A stretch of 64,000 nt of DNA. It comes from Ananas comosus (taxonomy: Eukaryota; Streptophyta; Magnoliopsida; Poales; Bromeliaceae). The stretch spans positions 1,701,435 through 1,765,434 of the forward strand of contig NC_033632.1 in NCBI RefSeq assembly GCF_001540865.1, in the 5' to 3' direction. The position numbers and the translations under genes were made by a program. The notes under the pieces were generated by a model. That model was not told where the DNA came from, did no database searches, and was given only the letters and a program-made list of their open reading frames with translations. Shown here piece by piece: positions 62,901 to 64,000 of this stretch (position 1 is its first letter; every line of letters starts with the position of its first letter).

Positions 62901-64000
62901 GATAGTCCTGGAAAGTTGAACTTAGCACAAAACGAGGACACAAAAGAGTTAGCTGAAGAATGAACAAACACAAGAAGAAGGCAGCCTCTAAGCATGTCAA
63001 GATAATAATATTAGTCAAAGTAATGGCAATTTAAGCAACAATTGTGAAAAGTACATGAGTTCTTATTTACAAATCTTAAAAAAGATATTTGGGACTACCA
63101 TCCTGGGTATATGTACTAGACTAGAGGAAAAAATGAGCCAAAAAAAAAAGAATAGATCTTCCATAACAAAGAAAAAGGACAAAAAAAATCTGGTAACATC
63201 AACCATTAAAAGAAAGTTAGAAGCGCTTTAGTGATTCCTCCATTTACCTCCTTGAACCTTTGATATAGCCAACAGCCCAAACTCGTTCAAGGCCATAATT
63301 GAGCGTATTCTCAAGCCTGTAAAAGGAAAATATTATTTGGATCAAAATCAATAAATCCATTTGTTTCCTATAGAAACTCAAAATGATGGTTAGACCACCT
63401 TACTGGAACATCAATTGCAAGATTACAGAAGTCAAAAATTTCACATACATGAATTCAAACAGCAGTGCAGAGACATATATAAGAAAGAACCAACCTATAA
63501 GTAGTTGCATGCCATATGCGAACTGTTCCATCCTCTGAACCTGTGATTATTATGGGAAGCTCAGGATGGAAACAGACAGCTGAAACATTATGGGTGTGGC
63601 CTTCGAGTGTTTGGACACAGCTTTTGGTTTGATAGTCCCAGACCTGATTTGACAAGAATGCATTTATACATAACTCAACTAAGCATATATAGTCGAGCTG
63701 CTTCATGGAGATGGAAAGGTAGGAAGAAGACCTTGGCAGTGTGATCGTCAGAACCAGTAATCAAGTATGGCCTATCACCACCAGTAAAGTAATCAACACA
63801 ATTGACACCCTTCAAATGAGCATCTAACGTAAAATTTGGATCTGGAGAGCCAAGATTCCAGATCTGCAAAATTCAAATTCAAGATAAAACACCGTACATT
63901 GTATCCCAGATTAAAGAAACAATAATTTAAAGGTTAGAGAATATTACTGCAGACCTTCACTGTCCGGTCAAGGGAGGCACTTGCAAAAGTGTTGGTATCT
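56414..64000 (-). CDS. Coatomer subunit beta' (beta'-COP), 5' truncated by the window edge
   Basis: Nineteen exons are traced in phase: 63955->64000, 63732-63863, 63495-63643, 63248-63316, 62713-62863, 62566-62631, 61756-61944, 61088-61228, 60923-60997, 60594-60770, 60399-60490, 60200-60316, 59622-59736, 59427-59498, 58625-58821, 58419-58512, 58179-58285, 57494-57626 and 56414-56593. They give about 766 residues; roughly 155 N-terminal residues lie outside. The N-terminal WD40 part has [33 protein letters not shown] and [17 protein letters not shown]. The second propeller and alpha-solenoid follow ([57 protein letters not shown]). The tail is acidic and ends [11 protein letters not shown]. 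Beta'-COP is part of the COPI coat and binds dilysine retrieval signals in Golgi-to-ER transport. Introns hold a TRIM and a micron-like element. No lesions are seen. Confidence 0.96.
56658..56976. mobile_element. Micron-like element between TA repeats in the last beta'-COP intron (copy 3)
   Basis: A TA/AG run at 56658-56705 is followed by CTACTATGCTATCAATAGCA and, about 200 bp later, its inverted counterpart TGCTATTAATAGTATAGTAG, then a TA run at about 56934-56976. The terminal word GGCTACTATRCTATY is shared with copy 1. The body differs, so it is a relative and not a close copy. Confidence 0.65.
58954..59386. mobile_element. TRIM retrotransposon (423 bp) in a beta'-COP intron
   Basis: Two LTRs, 58959-59103 and 59231-59381, both start TGTGACATCCCAATAGTCCC and end TTACA. 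Directly after the left LTR is a primer-binding site TGGTATCAGAGC (59106-59117), complementary to initiator tRNA-Met. A purine stretch CAGGGAAG precedes the right LTR. A perfect 5-bp target duplication GGGCA lies at 58954-58958 and 59382-59386. No protein is encoded. The LTR start, ACATCGG word and CTTAAGCATTTTGGG word recall Cassandra-type TRIMs with 5S-like promoters, which is tentative. Confidence 0.88.

Overview
This is nuclear DNA from a flowering plant. The genes have spliced GT-AG introns, there is abundant TA/GA/TC microsatellite and small-transposon DNA, and a plastid ndhK fragment lies in the nuclear sequence. GC-rich first exons with Ala/Gly/Pro runs beside AT-rich introns suggest a monocot. 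Pineapple or a relative is a guess I cannot confirm from sequence alone.

Layout. 1-333 is the 3' end of a protein arginine methyltransferase gene (+). 2709-4018 encodes a small single-pass membrane protein (+). 5548-8368 encodes a PGR/TMEM19 (DUF92) membrane protein (+). 8369-13875 holds no convincing gene, only microsatellites and small transposons. 13876-16491 encodes a membrane-anchored RING-H2 ubiquitin ligase (-). 19692-40376 is a tandem array of four subtilisin-like protease genes (-). The middle two are intact (769 aa each) and the outer two are broken. The spacers between them are themselves duplicated and carry a LINE 3' end, SINEs, a hAT-like element, a ~1-kb inverted-repeat element and a plastid insertion. 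41252-44034 encodes a FAR1/FHY3-related transposase-derived transcription factor (-). 45316-49607 encodes plant XRCC1 (-). 51059-52558 encodes a single-exon UGT75-like glycosyltransferase (+) that lacks the usual catalytic histidine and contains an assembly-suspect duplication. 56414 to beyond the window end encodes the C-terminal ~766 residues of coatomer beta'-COP (-), with a micron-like element and a TRIM retrotransposon in its introns.

The genes are mostly unrelated housekeeping or regulatory loci; only the proteases form a functional cluster. The most informative signal is the record of insertions in the duplicated protease spacers, where empty paralogous sites fix element boundaries. 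Next are the UGT with Leu in place of the catalytic His, a SINE family that shares its 3' tail with a local LINE, and a family of micron-like elements that sit inside TA microsatellites. Exon coordinates were worked out by hand from splice signals, reading phase and remembered family sequences; no database search was run.
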